Of a stretch of DNA of 64,000 bases, positions 18,908 through 27,851 are shown one piece after another. Source of the DNA: Gemmatimonadota bacterium (GTDB lineage: Bacteria > Gemmatimonadota > Gemmatimonadetes > Longimicrobiales > Gaopeijiaceae); contig JAPPOV010000022.1 of the NCBI GenBank assembly GCA_028873595.1, forward strand, positions 1-64,000. Direction: 5' to 3'. The number at the start of each line of letters is the position of its first letter. Position 1 is the stretch's first letter. A model generated the notes under the pieces. The model did no database searches. It worked only from the letters and a program-made list of their open reading frames with translations, and had not been told where the DNA came from. The position numbers and the translations under genes are program-made.

Positions 18908-19978
18908 ATGGCTGCCCTCGACCCCCGCGACATGGTTGGTACGGATCTGACGGATCGGGAACGACAGGTTCTCGAAGCCGTGGTCCGCACGTATGTAGAC
19001 ACCGCCGAACCCGCGGGGAGTCGAACGGTGTCGCGCGCCTATGGTCTGGGAGTTTCGGCTGCGACCGTTCGCAACACGATGAGCGATCTCGAGGAGAAGG
19101 GATATCTCTTCCACCCGCACACGTCGGCTGGCCGGATCCCGACGGACCTCGCGTATCGCTTCTTCGTGGACCGGCTCATGGAGCCGTACCAGCCGTCAGC
19201 TCGTGAGCGAGCCGTCCTGGAAGAGGAAATCGAGCGATCGGGCACGTCGGCGGTAGAGATGCTTGTGCGTCAGGCGACCAGGGCGATGAGCCTCATCTCG
19301 AACGAGCTCGGTGTCGCCGTCGCCCCCTTGGTCGATGACGCGGTGCTCGAGCGGCTGGAGCTGATCAAGGTGTCGAGCAACAAGGTGTTGCTCGTCGCCA
19401 CGATTCGGGGTGGGCTGGTGCGGACAGTGTACGCGGATTTGCCGGTCGAGATCGATGGCGAGACACTGCTGACGGTAACAAGGGCTCTGAACGAGCGACT
19501 CGCGGGCCTGACCTTCTCCGAAATTCGTGGCTCTCTTCCCGATCGACTTCGCGATTCGGTCCCGCCCGAGGCGAGCTCCGAACTCATGAACGTCTTTGTC
19601 CAGTCGGGTGCGGAGCTCTTCGATATCAAGGCGTTGGACGATACCAGTCTGCACCTTGGACCGACCAGCGTTCTGGCCGGACAACCCGAGTTCGAAAGCG
19701 GAGAACAGCTCAAGGAACTCATCAGTCTGACCGAACAGCGGGATCTTCTCGCCCAGACGGTGGGTAGTCGGCGTCACGGAGGTCGCCTCCGGATCACGAT
19801 CGGGGAGGAGAATGACTCGAGTATGCTCTCGGGCTTCACCCTCGTGACGGCGGAGTATCGCGTCGGCGACCTGAAAGGTGTAATCGGAGTCATCGGACCG
19901 ACGCGCATGCCCTACGAGAAAGTCGTGACCATCGTGGACTATACGTCTACCCTTGTCACGCGCATTCTGGCACCATGA
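18908..19978 (+). CDS. hrcA: Heat-inducible transcription repressor HrcA
   Basis: Repressor of class I heat-shock genes, binding CIRCE operators. The 356 residues begin with a winged-helix domain (LTDRERQVLEAVVRTYVDTAEPAG cut short here; then TVRNTMSDLEEKGYLFHPHTSAGRIPT), followed by the GAF-like and dimerisation regions ending MPYEKVVTIVDYTSTLVTRIL. It is 50 bases from dnaJ. grpE and dnaK, which often sit between them, are absent from the window. I see no CIRCE (TTAGCACTC-N9-GAGTGCTAA) upstream of this gene. Confidence 0.95.
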   Translation: MAALDPRDMVGTDLTDRERQVLEAVVRTYVDTAEPAGSRTVSRAYGLGVSAATVRNTMSDLEEKGYLFHPHTSAGRIPTDLAYRFFVDRLMEPYQPSARERAVLEEEIERSGTSAVEMLVRQATRAMSLISNELGVAVAPLVDDAVLERLELIKVSSNKVLLVATIRGGLVRTVYADLPVEIDGETLLTVTRALNERLAGLTFSEIRGSLPDRLRDSVPPEASSELMNVFVQSGAELFDIKALDDTSLHLGPTSVLAGQPEFESGEQLKELISLTEQRDLLAQTVGSRRHGGRLRITIGEENDSSMLSGFTLVTAEYRVGDLKGVIGVIGPTRMPYEKVVTIVDYTSTLVTRILAP

Positions 19979-20014
19979 CGCGTAAAGGCCTGCCGGTGGG
20001 CGGCAGAAACGCGT
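19978..20014 (+). promoter_or_regulatory. Inverted repeat between hrcA and dnaJ
   Basis: A symmetric element starting at the last base of the hrcA stop: ACGCGT (19978-19983), then CTGCCG (19990-19995), a five-base loop, CGGCAG (20001-20006) and ACGCGT (20009-20014). The inner arms pair perfectly and the outer hexamers can also pair. It lies just before the dnaJ ribosome binding site (AGGAAA). It could act as an RNA hairpin tuning dnaJ expression, or as an operator. No poly-T tract follows, so a simple terminator is less likely. Confidence 0.4.
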
Positions 20015-20028
20015 TCAACAGGAAATAG

Positions 20029-21189
20029 ATGTCCGACTACTACCAGCTCCTGGGCGTTTCGCGAGAGGCCGGCTCCGAGGAGATTAAGAAGGCCTACCGA
20101 AAGCTCGCCCTCGAGTATCACCCCGATCGCAATCAGGGCTCCAAGGAGGCCGAAGAGCGGTTCAAGGAAGTCACGGAAGCATACGAGGTTCTTCGCGACT
20201 CCGAGAAGCGCGCCATGTACGACCGGTACGGTAAGCAGGGGGTCCGGGGCGCCAGCGCAGGTGGGGGGGCGGCGGGCTTCGATTTCAGCGACGCCATCGA
20301 CGTCTTCATGCGTGACTTCGGGGGCTTTTCCGGATTCGAGGAGATGTTCGGCATGCGTGGGGCACGCGGGCAGCGTGCATCGAGCCGTAAGGGTCAGACC
20401 GTTCGAATCCGGCTTCCGCTCACACTCGGGGACGTGGCAACGGGTGTGACCAAGACGGTAAAGGTCGCGCTTCTCGACGAGTGCGAAATGTGCGATGGGA
20501 GCGGGGCGAAGACGGGCACACAGCCGCAGCCTTGCACCACGTGCGGCGGATCAGGGGAAGAGCGTCACGTGCAGCGCTCCGTGTTCGGCCAGTTCGTCAG
20601 TGTACAACCCTGTCGAACATGTGGTGGGGAGGGGCGCGTGATCGCCGAGCCCTGCACGACGTGCTCGGCGGAGGGGCGTGTACGAAACGATACATCGATC
20701 GAGGTCGAGGTACCGGCCGGTGTGACGTCCGAGAACTTTCTTACGCTGCGCGGTCGAGGCAGCATCGGTCCACGTGGCGGGGTGCGTGGAGACCTCGTCG
20801 TGCTCCTCGAGGTACAGGACGATCCCCGCTTCGTGCGTGACGGGCCGCACCTCGTGCACGAGTTGCCGATCACCTTCACTCAGGCTGCACTCGGAGCGGA
20901 GATCGATGTCCCGACGATCGACGGCACGGCTCGTGTGACGATCCCTGCGGGCATTCAAAGTGATGAACGGCTGAACCTGAAGGGACTGGGCTTGCCGGAA
21001 TTGAACGGGACTGTTCGAGGGGACCAGGTCATCAGGATTCGCGTCTGGACGCCGCATGATCTTTCCGAGGAGCAGGAAGGGTTGTTGCGTCGACTCTCCG
21101 AAATCGAATCTCCGGCCCCGGAGTCCGTACGTCGTCGGACCCACAAGGGCTTCTGGTCCCGTGTGAAAGAGGCGTTCACCGGCGGATGA
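20029..21189 (+). CDS. dnaJ: Chaperone DnaJ
   Basis: Hsp40 co-chaperone that delivers substrates to DnaK. The 386 residues show the J domain with HPD at 31-33, and a Gly/Phe-rich linker. The zinc domain has four cysteine repeats (CEMCDGSG, CTTCGGSG, CRTCGGEG, CTTCSAEG), and the C-terminal substrate domains include LTLRGRGSIGPRGGVRGDL. The fourth zinc repeat has Ala in place of the first conserved Gly, but all eight cysteines remain. A short hairpin precedes it, and the stop overlaps prmA (ATGA). Confidence 0.97.
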   Translation: MSDYYQLLGVSREAGSEEIKKAYRKLALEYHPDRNQGSKEAEERFKEVTEAYEVLRDSEKRAMYDRYGKQGVRGASAGGGAAGFDFSDAIDVFMRDFGGFSGFEEMFGMRGARGQRASSRKGQTVRIRLPLTLGDVATGVTKTVKVALLDECEMCDGSGAKTGTQPQPCTTCGGSGEERHVQRSVFGQFVSVQPCRTCGGEGRVIAEPCTTCSAEGRVRNDTSIEVEVPAGVTSENFLTLRGRGSIGPRGGVRGDLVVLLEVQDDPRFVRDGPHLVHELPITFTQAALGAEIDVPTIDGTARVTIPAGIQSDERLNLKGLGLPELNGTVRGDQVIRIRVWTPHDLSEEQEGLLRRLSEIESPAPESVRRRTHKGFWSRVKEAFTGG

Positions 21190-22064
21190 CCGAAGACGGA
21201 CGGCGCTGGCTCGAACTTCGTGTGCGCTGTCCCTATGCGGGTGATCGTGCAGACCTGCTCGCCGACGGACTTGTCGCGTTCGGCGCCCGGGGGGTCGAAG
21301 AGCGGGCCGGTTGGTACGTCTCCTACTTCGCTGAGCCGGAGGACGTGGACGCCTTCGTGGCGCAGGCCGTGTCGGTCGTCGAAGCAGAGACGGGACTGTC
21401 CCCCGTGCTCGTCGAGCACGGATGGCAAGCGCACGAAGCGTGGGAGGACACGTGGAAGCGAGGGCTCGACCCACGGCGCGTTACGGACCGAATCGTCGTG
21501 CACCCGTCGTGGGCGCTGCCTGAGGAGGTCCGGCGGGACGACATCGTGATCCGGCTGGACCCGGGTATGGCATTCGGTACTGCCGAGCACGGGACCACCC
21601 GGGGATGTCTGCGTCTTCTGGACGGTCTCGTGGCGACGGGAGACCGACTACTCGATGTCGGGGCGGGGTCGGGCATTCTGTCGATTGCGGGCGCTCGGCT
21701 CGGTGCTGATGCCGTGATGGCGATCGAGGGTGACGGGTTCGCCTGTGAGGCGATGCGGGAGAACGTGGTAGCCAACGGTGTCGAGCGTATCGTGACGGTC
21801 CACGAGGCATGGGCTACAAACGAGAGCCTGGCGTCGTGGGGGCCTGTCGAGGGGCTCGTCGCGAACATCGAAGCCGGTCTCCTTGCACCGCTCCACGAGG
21901 GCTTTCGGGCAGCGCTGAAGCCGGGCGGCTGGTTGATCCTGTCGGGAATCCTGGGACACGAATGGCGCGAGTCGCGGGTGCGCGCCGAGTCCCACGGTTT
22001 CGAATTCGTCGCTCTCGATGAAGACGGGGACTGGCGCTCCGGCGTCTTCCGACGGGACGCATAG
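21186..22064 (+). CDS. prmA: Ribosomal protein L11 methyltransferase
   Basis: Trimethylates lysines of ribosomal protein L11 using SAM. The 292 residues have an N-terminal substrate-binding domain, with the linker block EAWEDTWKRGLDPRRV near residue 80. The methyltransferase core follows: DPGMAFGTAEHGTTRGCL, LLDVGAGSGILSIAGARLGA and ANIEAGLL. dnaJ-prmA adjacency is common in bacteria and the two are coupled here by a four-base overlap. It is the last gene of the hrcA-dnaJ-prmA run, and the next gene is convergent. Confidence 0.95.
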   Translation: MTEDGRRWLELRVRCPYAGDRADLLADGLVAFGARGVEERAGWYVSYFAEPEDVDAFVAQAVSVVEAETGLSPVLVEHGWQAHEAWEDTWKRGLDPRRVTDRIVVHPSWALPEEVRRDDIVIRLDPGMAFGTAEHGTTRGCLRLLDGLVATGDRLLDVGAGSGILSIAGARLGADAVMAIEGDGFACEAMRENVVANGVERIVTVHEAWATNESLASWGPVEGLVANIEAGLLAPLHEGFRAALKPGGWLILSGILGHEWRESRVRAESHGFEFVALDEDGDWRSGVFRRDA

Positions 22065-22109
22065 GAGCCTTGGACGAGGTGCCTGCGCGCGCGTAGCACG
22101 TTGTCCCGG

Positions 22110-22520
22110 TCAAACCGCTCGTCGCACCAATGCCCTGCGCGTTGCACGCTCGGTAAGGGCGATTGCGTACCAGCGTGTGGCATCGGTGCGGGAACGAGTA
22201 TCCATACCGCAACCCAGCCAGCGGACACTCTCACGGAGCCGGTGGCTCAGATGACGTCCGTCCGGTGGAGGGGGTGACGATCCGACGGCAACGACCCACG
22301 TCGAAGGCTCGGATCCTGCAGCGACCTGTCTCCACCCACCCTGCCAGGACTCCAGAATCCGAATGTGCTCCGGGTGCTTGCCGAGCAGCGTGCGCAGGCG
22401 AGCTTCGGTCAGGGTTTGATCCATGTCGGGGCGAAGAAGTCTGAGTAACTCCCGGAGTTGCAGAGCAGGGTGGCTGTTGCTCTAGAGCAGAGCTTCGGCC
22501 CGCTGGACGATCGGATGCAT
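22110..22520 (-). pseudogene. Small unknown gene with an in-frame amber codon
   Basis: On the minus strand an ATG at 22520 follows GGAG at good spacing and opens a frame reading MHPIVQRAEALL. A TAG at 22484-22482 stops it, but the same frame then runs on through SNSHPALQLRELLRLLRPD, a Met at 22424 and about 104 more residues, ending in TGA at 22110. The stretch MDQTLTEARLRTLLGKHPEHI is helix-forming and looks coding. The stop sits in the palindrome GCTCTAGAGC. Options are a recent nonsense mutation, a sequencing error, or a shorter gene starting at 22424. I do not recognise the family. Confidence 0.5.
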
Positions 22521-22678
22521 CGAGGTCTCCTGTGCGTAGCGTGAGTGTGGACGGGTGGCGAAGATCGAGAGGCGAGCGGGGCAGAACCATGTCCGAACCG
22601 GCCACGTTGTACACGGTCGTAGACACCGTGGGGCACGGCTCGTACCGTCGATCGAACCCGTCGCCCAGGAGTACGACC

Positions 22679-23029
22679 GTGCAAGACCCGAATTGCCTCT
22701 TCTGTCGCATCGTCGCCGGTGAAATTCCCGCGGACATCGTCCATGAGACCGAGCGGACGATCTCCTTTCGTGATATTGCGCCGAAAGCTCCGGTGCACGT
22801 GCTGGTGATCCCGCGGGACCATGTGGTGTCCCTGGGTGAGGCGGGCGATGACCACGGGCCTCTCTTCGGTGAACTGATGCTGGCGGCGAGGGACGTAGCG
22901 GCGAAGGAAGGTCTGTCAGACTCGGGCTTTCGTACGGTGCTGAACACAGGCGCCGACGGGGGGCAGGAGGTGATGCATGTGCACGCGCACGTGCTCGGGG
23001 GGCGCTCGCTGACGTGGCCTCCCGGCTGA
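22679..23029 (+). CDS. HIT family nucleotide-binding protein (HinT-like)
   Basis: Purine-nucleoside phosphoramidase-like protein of 116 residues. It has the histidine-triad motif MHVHAHVLGGRSL near the C-terminus, and N-terminal CLFCRIVAGEIPADIVHE, whose two cysteines may bind zinc. GTG 22679 is chosen because CAGGAG lies eight bases upstream and the product then starts at the usual place (xxDCIFCKI in relatives). A longer frame from 22532 adds unconserved residues. It is divergent from the amber-interrupted gene, and the shared 158-base gap should hold both promoters. Confidence 0.93.
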   Translation: MQDPNCLFCRIVAGEIPADIVHETERTISFRDIAPKAPVHVLVIPRDHVVSLGEAGDDHGPLFGELMLAARDVAAKEGLSDSGFRTVLNTGADGGQEVMHVHAHVLGGRSLTWPPG

Positions 23030-23177
23030 GTGGGGGTCACCGCCGTGCGAAGTGAGACGCACAGGACTTCGGGTTCGCCGGTACGCGTTCGATGGGCGCC
23101 CTGCGTTGATGCGGTCGACACACGACGGTAGCTTCTGCGTCCCGAACGAGAACCGAAGCCCCTTCGCCCATCGCATC

Positions 23178-23618
23178 GTGTCCAGCTCCCTCAAAGACCG
23201 CATCCAGGCCGATCTGAACACCGCACGCAAAGATCGGAACAAGTTGCGTACGCTTGTCCTGTCGACCTTGCTCTCCGATATCAAGAACAAGGAGATCGAC
23301 GAGCGCAGTGACGTGGATGACCAGGGTGTGATCCAAGTGGTCAGCAGGGCGATCAAGCAGCGACGGGACGCGTCCGAGCAGATGCGTGCAGCAGGACGCG
23401 GCGAGTTGGCCGACCAGGAAGATGCGCAGGCTGAGGTCTTGAAGGAGTACCTGCCGGAGGGTCTCACGGAGGCTGAGGTGCGAGCGATCGTTCGTGAGAT
23501 CATCGACTCTGGCGTCGATCAGATGGGGTCGCTCATGGGCCAGGTCATGCCCCGCATTCGGGGACGCTTCGACGGCAAGGACGCCAACCGGATCGTTCGG
23601 GAGGAACTCGGCTCCTGA
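23178..23618 (+). CDS. yqeY: GatB/YqeY domain protein
   Basis: A 146-residue protein of the YqeY family, which resembles the tail domain of the GatB amidotransferase subunit and may act on tRNA. Blocks are LKDRIQADLNTARKDRNK near the start, LRTLVLSTLLSDIKNKEID, and a C-terminal helical bundle with MGSLMGQVMPRIRGRFDGKD. The conserved region begins at GTG 23178; the upstream reading frame from 23052 is not conserved-looking. The usual upstream neighbour rpsU is absent. mutS2 follows after ten bases. Confidence 0.93.
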   Translation: MSSSLKDRIQADLNTARKDRNKLRTLVLSTLLSDIKNKEIDERSDVDDQGVIQVVSRAIKQRRDASEQMRAAGRGELADQEDAQAEVLKEYLPEGLTEAEVRAIVREIIDSGVDQMGSLMGQVMPRIRGRFDGKDANRIVREELGS

Positions 23619-23628
23619 TGTCCGCCCG

Positions 23629-26037
23629 ATGACCGATCACGCGCTCGGAGTACTCGAGTTCGGGCGCGTCCTCGAGCGGGTAGCCTCGCGCGCGTCCAGC
23701 GTCGCGGGTCGCCGACGGATTCTAGGGCTACGTCCGCGCGTGGACGTCGAGGGCATTGCACGCGAACTGGACAGGGTGGCGGCCGCGATGCGGCTGGTCG
23801 ACGCATCACCGCACTGGGCACCCGGGCCGATTCCGGATCTGGAGGAGGTGTTGCCTCAGCTCGGAGTCGAGGGCGCGGTACTCGAGCCGATAGGCGTCTT
23901 CCGTATCGGCCAGCTCCTCGGCACCGCTGAAGCTGTCGCGAGACAGCTCGACGCCACCGACGAAGATGTCGTCGCCCTGAGGACGATCCGCGATCGACTC
24001 GTGACGGATCGCGAGCTCGTAGGAATCATCGAGCGCTCCGTGGATGAAGAAGGGACCGTACGTTCTACCGCGTCCACTGATCTGCGATTGATCCGGGATC
24101 GGCTGAAGGGTGCCCAGAACCGGATCGTGAAACGGCTGGAGTCCTTCCTGTCGACTCTATCGGAGCGCTTTGTCGTTCCGGACGCCTCCGTGACGATCCG
24201 CGACGGTCGATTCGTCATCCCGGTGCGCCGGGAGGGCAAAGGGGAGGTCGGGGGCATCGTGCATGACGAGTCCCAGACCGGTGCGACCTTGTACATGGAA
24301 CCACCGGTTGCGATCGAGGCGACCAACCAGCTTCGTGAGCTTGAGCGCGAAGAGAATCGCGAGATCCGGCGAGTCCTCGGCCAGCTTACGGACCGACTCA
24401 CGCCGAGGCGGCACGAGTTGGAGGGTGCGTTCGATGCACTTGTGGATTTTGATACGCTGCATGCTCGTGCCCGAACCGCGAGACTGTGGGATGCGACCCC
24501 ACCGCGCGTGGATGCCTTGGCGCCGTCGCCCCTCGTATTGCAGGGCGCCCGTCACCCTTTGCTGGTCGAAGCACGAGAGGGTCCGGTGATCCCGTATGAC
24601 TTGGCGCTGGGCGAGGGTGAGCGCTGTCTGGTCGTATCGGGGCCGAACACCGGTGGCAAGAGCGTCTTCCTCAAGGCGACCGGCTTGATTGCGGCACTGA
24701 CGCAGTCGGGAATCGTCCCGCCGGTGGGCCCTGAGACCCGGCTGCCTGTCTTTACGTCGTTCTTCGCCGACATCGGAGATGAACAGTCGATCGCGCGAAA
24801 TCTCTCCACCTTTTCGGCCCATCTCGAGAACCTTCGGGATCTTGTCACGGTGGCTGATGAGCGGTCGCTCGTCCTCATCGATGAGATGGGCACGGGGACC
24901 GATCCCGCCGAGGGGGCTGCGCTCTCCCGTGCGGTGCTCGAGGAATTGGTGGCGCGGGGCGCTACGACGATCGTGTCGTCCCATCTTGGAGAACTCAAGC
25001 AGCTCGACGGGGAGGGGACCGGTATCGCGAATGCGTCGATGCACTTTGATGCGGAGCGGATGGAGCCGACCTACCGTCTGACCAAGGGACGGCCGGGGCG
25101 GAGCTACGGACTCGCGATCGCACGGCGACTCGGCTTTCCTGGGCCCATCCTCGATCGTGCGGAGTCGTATCGGCAGGGTGGCGCTGCCCGCATGGAGGAC
25201 GTCCTCGAGCGGCTGGAGGAACAGGAACAGGAAGTCGAACGCCTCTTGCACGAACTGGATCTGGAACGCCGGCAGACCCATCGTCTCCGAACCGACGTGG
25301 AGTCGCGTGAGCAGACGTTGGTCGAGGCTGAACGAACGGCTGAGGGTCGAGCTCGAGCGGATGCTCGCCAACTTCTGATGGACGCCCGGGCCGAGGTCGA
25401 ATCGGTGATCGCCGATCTGCGTGCTGCGGCCGAGGAGGGACGTGACCTGGAAGAGGCGGCCCGCTCCGCGCGGCAGCGCGTCGAGCGCTCGGCGTCTCGG
25501 CAGCAACAGGCTGGAGCCGCTGCGAAGAACACGCAACGTGAAAGACGTAGCGGGTATCCGAAGACCCACGCAACCGCCATCGAAGGGTTGGAGGGCGCGC
25601 ATGTGCGTATTCGATCGACTGGCGCGAAAGGACTCTTGGTGGAGCGCCGGGGTGAACGGGTTCTCGTCGAGGTCGGCGCCCTTCGGTTCGAAGTCCCCTG
25701 CGACGATGTAGAGCCGGTCGATGCGCCGATTCGGCAGGCACCGAAGCAGAAGGCGGGTGCTTGGATCGGACCTCCGCAGCAGCAGGCCCGACTCGAGATC
25801 GATCTCCGGGGGCTACGCGTCGACGAGATGGATTTGGAACTTCGCAGGGGGCTGGATCAAGCCGTACTCGATGATCTGGAGCAGCTCCGGATCATCCACG
25901 GCATGGGAACAGGCGCACTGCGCAAACGCGTAGGCGAGATTCTCAAGATGGATCAGCGCGTCAGTGAGTTTCGCATGGGTGGTCCCGGTGAAGGTGGCTC
26001 GGGTGTCACTGTTGCGACGTTCGGGGGGCACGGATGA
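23629..26037 (+). CDS. mutS2: Endonuclease MutS2
   Basis: MutS paralogue that in other bacteria suppresses recombination or acts on stalled, collided ribosomes. The 802 residues show a helical core with clamp, an ATPase with Walker A SGPNTGGKSVFLK and Walker B VLIDEMGTGTDPAEGAAL, and a charged coiled coil (about 520-650). A C-terminal Smr domain has EIDLRGLRVDEM and IIHGMGTGAL (the DLRG and HGxG signatures). ATG 23629 replaces the longer frame from 23494, which lies in yqeY. The stop overlaps dnaG (ATGA). Confidence 0.96.
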   Translation: MTDHALGVLEFGRVLERVASRASSVAGRRRILGLRPRVDVEGIARELDRVAAAMRLVDASPHWAPGPIPDLEEVLPQLGVEGAVLEPIGVFRIGQLLGTAEAVARQLDATDEDVVALRTIRDRLVTDRELVGIIERSVDEEGTVRSTASTDLRLIRDRLKGAQNRIVKRLESFLSTLSERFVVPDASVTIRDGRFVIPVRREGKGEVGGIVHDESQTGATLYMEPPVAIEATNQLRELEREENREIRRVLGQLTDRLTPRRHELEGAFDALVDFDTLHARARTARLWDATPPRVDALAPSPLVLQGARHPLLVEAREGPVIPYDLALGEGERCLVVSGPNTGGKSVFLKATGLIAALTQSGIVPPVGPETRLPVFTSFFADIGDEQSIARNLSTFSAHLENLRDLVTVADERSLVLIDEMGTGTDPAEGAALSRAVLEELVARGATTIVSSHLGELKQLDGEGTGIANASMHFDAERMEPTYRLTKGRPGRSYGLAIARRLGFPGPILDRAESYRQGGAARMEDVLERLEEQEQEVERLLHELDLERRQTHRLRTDVESREQTLVEAERTAEGRARADARQLLMDARAEVESVIADLRAAAEEGRDLEEAARSARQRVERSASRQQQAGAAAKNTQRERRSGYPKTHATAIEGLEGAHVRIRSTGAKGLLVERRGERVLVEVGALRFEVPCDDVEPVDAPIRQAPKQKAGAWIGPPQQQARLEIDLRGLRVDEMDLELRRGLDQAVLDDLEQLRIIHGMGTGALRKRVGEILKMDQRVSEFRMGGPGEGGSGVTVATFGGHG

Positions 26038-27851
26038 TTCCGGAGCACGTGATCGACGAGGTCCGGGACCGAGCGGACATCGTCGAGATCATCGGTGAAG
26101 TCGTGTCGCTCAAGAAGGCGGGTCGAGAGTTCAAGGCGAACTGCCCTTTCCATGACGAAAAGACACCAAGCTTCTACGTCGTTCCTCAAAAAGGCTTCTA
26201 CAAGTGCTTCGGGTGTGGCAAAGCCGGCAGCGTCTTCGATTTCGTGATGGAACGCCAGGGCATGGACTTTGTCGAGGCGGTGAAATACGTAGCGGGCCGG
26301 GCCGGGGTGGAAGTGGAAGAGGTTCGAGGGCGGAAGCCTGAAGAGGATCCCAACCGGCCGTACTACGAGATCACGAACTTTGCTCAGAGCTGGTTTCGGG
26401 AGCAGCTGCTCGACGACGCGGTCGGGCGCGAAGCGCGTGAATACCTGGAGGGGCGGGGTATCGATGCGGCGATCGCTGAGCGCTTCGAGCTTGGGTACGC
26501 ACCGGACGAGTGGCGGGCGTTCCGAGACGCGGCCGTGAAGCATGGTTTCGATGAAGCGCTCATGCTCGAACTGGGGCTGCTGAAGCAGTCGGAGCGCAGT
26601 AAGGAGCCTTATGACGGCTTCCGCGGCCGGGTGATGTTTCCCATCAAGAGCGTGAGTGGGAAAGTCCTGGCGTTCGGCGGACGCATTCTGGAAACGGCGT
26701 CCGGTGACGGGCCCAAATACATCAACTCTCCGGAGAGCCCGATCTATGAGAAGGGGCGGAATTTGTACGGCCTTTCACGAGGGAAGAACCCGATTCGAAG
26801 GGAAGGTGAGGCGTTGGTCGTCGAGGGGTACATGGACGCTGTGTCCCTCGCGGCGGCGGGTTTCGAAAACGTGGTGGCACCGCTTGGGACCGCACTTACG
26901 CCGGAGCAGGCCAGGCTTCTCAAGAGGTACACCGACCGCGCCTTGTTGCTGTACGACTCGGATCCTGCTGGCCTGAAGGCGACCTTCAAAGCCGGTGACG
27001 TGATGCTGGAAGCCGAGGTGCACCCTTCCGTCGTGACCTTCCCGGACGGTGAGGATCCGGATACGTACGTGCGCGCCCACGGGTCGGAGTCGACCAGGGC
27101 GCTCCTGAAGGATTCGATCGACGTGATGGAGCGCAAGCTCCAGATCCTCGAGGAGAAGAACTATTTCTCGTCGATCGACCGCACGCGTCTTGCCATCGAC
27201 CGCCTCCTGCCGACCCTCCGGGCCGTGAGAGACCACACGTTGCGGGACATCTATGTAGGGCAGGTATCGGAGAAAACCGGGGTCCAGCCCGCGACCCTCA
27301 TGGAGGACATGAAGAAGGCCCCTCGCCCGGGCGTGCCCAAGCCGAGGTCTCGTGACGTGCCGTCGGGTCCGCCGCAGCCCCGTAGTCTGCGTGGCGGGGC
27401 CGAGCGTCACTTGCTCAAGGTTATGGTCCGTGGTGTCGAGTGGGTGGAGCGAGCCGCAGAAGTGATCTCCTCCGAGGACTTTGACGATCCGTATCACCGG
27501 GCCATCTTTGAAGCGCTTCTCGATGATCCGGAGACGCGCACTCCACCGCCGTCGATGGATCCCGTCGCATCCCAAAGATTCCACGAGATTCTTGTGGATC
27601 CTGCGGAACTCGCGCACGGCAGCGAGATCTTCTCGAAGGCGGTTACTCGGATCCGCGTTGCGGCCCTGCACAGGCGCGCTCAGGATCTGCAGACCCGAAT
27701 CGAGAAGTCGGGGAGTGATGAGGAGAAGCTCGAGCTCATGACGAAGAAGTCGCGCCTCGCGGCGGAGATTCGAGAACTGGACGAGAATTATTGGGTGGCG
27801 GCGACACGCCGCCGCCCGAACGATCGAAACCCGAACGAAACGACCAGATGA
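26034..27851 (+). CDS. dnaG: DNA primase DnaG
   Basis: Makes RNA primers for replication. The 605 residues have an N-terminal CHC2 zinc finger (CPFHDEKTPSFYVVPQKG and YKCFGCGKAG), the RNA polymerase core and a TOPRIM fold (VVEGYMDAVSL, then LLLYDSDPAG). A C-terminal helicase-binding region follows a Pro-rich linker near residue 430. It sits between mutS2 and the zinc-ribbon coiled-coil gene with ATGA overlaps on both sides. rpoD often follows dnaG elsewhere but does not here. Confidence 0.96.
   Translation: MIPEHVIDEVRDRADIVEIIGEVVSLKKAGREFKANCPFHDEKTPSFYVVPQKGFYKCFGCGKAGSVFDFVMERQGMDFVEAVKYVAGRAGVEVEEVRGRKPEEDPNRPYYEITNFAQSWFREQLLDDAVGREAREYLEGRGIDAAIAERFELGYAPDEWRAFRDAAVKHGFDEALMLELGLLKQSERSKEPYDGFRGRVMFPIKSVSGKVLAFGGRILETASGDGPKYINSPESPIYEKGRNLYGLSRGKNPIRREGEALVVEGYMDAVSLAAAGFENVVAPLGTALTPEQARLLKRYTDRALLLYDSDPAGLKATFKAGDVMLEAEVHPSVVTFPDGEDPDTYVRAHGSESTRALLKDSIDVMERKLQILEEKNYFSSIDRTRLAIDRLLPTLRAVRDHTLRDIYVGQVSEKTGVQPATLMEDMKKAPRPGVPKPRSRDVPSGPPQPRSLRGGAERHLLKVMVRGVEWVERAAEVISSEDFDDPYHRAIFEALLDDPETRTPPPSMDPVASQRFHEILVDPAELAHGSEIFSKAVTRIRVAALHRRAQDLQTRIEKSGSDEEKLELMTKKSRLAAEIRELDENYWVAATRRRPNDRNPNETTR

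Noticed and set aside
22259-22444. + strand frame opposite the amber-interrupted gene
   Set aside because: The minus-strand frame has the start codon, ribosome site and helical protein-like sequence. The + strand frame is Arg/Pro-rich and without motifs.
24157-25602. Minus-strand open frame of 481 codons opposite mutS2
   Set aside because: Shadow of the MutS2 ATPase and coiled-coil region; composition and lack of motifs match a non-coding frame.
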